Shown piece by piece: positions 63,697-64,000 of a stretch of 64,000 nucleotides of DNA. How positions within the stretch are numbered: the first letter of the stretch is position 1; each line of letters begins with the position of its first letter. The notes under the pieces are model-generated. The model was not told where the DNA came from. It worked only from the letters and a program-made list of their open reading frames with translations, and ran no database searches. Both the position numbers and the translations under genes were made by a program. Origin of the DNA: Leifsonia soli (GTDB lineage: Bacteria; Actinomycetota; Actinomycetes; Actinomycetales; Microbacteriaceae); NCBI RefSeq assembly GCF_013408745.1, contig NZ_JACCBJ010000001.1:1426001-1490000 (forward strand), written 5' to 3'.

Positions 63697-63811
63697 CTTC
63701 CCTTCCCGACGCGGATACAGTTTCGACTGTCTGAGGACATCAGATCAGGTACCACCGACATTCCTGCCGGGAGCATCCCCGCAGGACCGCCGACGCCAGG
63801 AGAGGACGCCC

Positions 63812-64000
63812 GTGTCGAACGAGAACCAGGCACGCGGAGGCACCCGTCGCCGCAAGAACCTGAGCGACAAGCAGCTGGCGATCCTCGATGTGATCCAGCG
63901 CTCGGTGAGCCAGCGCGGCTATCCGCCGAGCATGCGCGAGATCGGAGACGCCGTCGGCCTCTCCTCCCTGTCGTCCGTCACCCACCAGCTGAACCAGCTC
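63812..64000 (+). CDS. lexA: SOS repressor LexA, N-terminal part (truncated by window end)
   Basis: Sixty-three residues before the window ends. [20 protein letters not shown] followed by [19 protein letters not shown] and [10 protein letters not shown] is the LexA winged helix-turn-helix. The Ser-Lys autocleavage domain lies beyond the window. GTG 63812 has AGGAGAGG upstream. It is divergent from the LysM gene and has a LexA box in its promoter region, as expected for an autoregulated SOS repressor. Confidence 0.95.
   Translation, partial: MSNENQARGGTRRRKNLSDKQLAILDVIQRSVSQRGYPPSMREIGDAVGLSSLSSVTHQLNQL

Overview
The window is a gene-dense stretch of a high-GC actinobacterial chromosome. The gene set (class II DAHP synthase, PriA-type HisA, GarA-like FHA protein, paired MerR regulators, MGKLIYGGT-type DUF7882 protein, C50 carotenoid cluster, SCO4848-type membrane protein) points to Microbacteriaceae, most likely Leifsonia or a close relative. 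The genus is inference; no rRNA or tRNA gene was seen. Genes are packed with frequent ATGA/GTGA stop-start overlaps, and convergent junctions often carry long hairpins. Nothing looks like a prophage, insertion sequence or CRISPR array.

Layout. 1-5.1 kb: the 3' end of a PASTA-domain Ser/Thr kinase gene, then a four-gene exporter operon (lipoprotein, peptidoglycan-binding adaptor, ABC ATPase, MacB/FtsX permease). 5.1-10.2 kb: glk-plsC-aroG on the minus strand and a divergent acyl-CoA ligase. 10.2-14.1 kb: a DUF559 nuclease-like gene bracketed by palindromic repeats, an SDR epimerase, peptide deformylase and a MinD-like ATPase. 14.2-18.5 kb: pyruvate carboxylase and a solitary ParA. 18.6-24.5 kb: two MerR regulators, GarA-like FHA protein, PgsA-like synthase, DUF72, S4, LRV-repeat and DUF1295 proteins. 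24.6-26.1 kb: a DnaJ-NERD fusion and small VOC proteins.

26.1-32 kb holds crtE-crtB-crtI-crtYe-crtYf-crtEb, a complete route from prenyl diphosphates to a cyclic C50 carotenoid, with a divergent MarR (CrtR-like) gene. 32-38 kb: an SDR/DUF2867 protein, a secreted discoidin-type protein, a primary-like sigma factor and an MFS transporter. 37.4-41.8 kb: topoisomerase IB, Ku and multidomain LigD (bacterial NHEJ). 41.8-47.8 kb: an MFS exporter, a PAP2-diacylglycerol kinase fusion, and two divergent citrate synthase family genes, one of which carries an N-terminal DNA-binding helix-turn-helix and lacks a catalytic histidine. 47.9-50.5 kb: a MetQ-MetN-MetI methionine importer.

The most unusual locus is 50.7-53.3 kb. 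A short Gly/Asp-rich protein made of three near-identical 23-residue repeats, each with one histidine, is translationally coupled to a JmjC/cupin-4 hydroxylase and then to a sucrase/ferredoxin-like [2Fe-2S] protein. I propose, as inference only, that the repeat protein is the substrate of the hydroxylase. The last 10 kb has a VOC protein and AraC regulator, a large TM0106-type nuclease-helicase, an HhH-GPD repair protein, the hisC-hisB-hisH-priA-sseB operon, and a divergent lysM/lexA pair with LexA-box-like sites.
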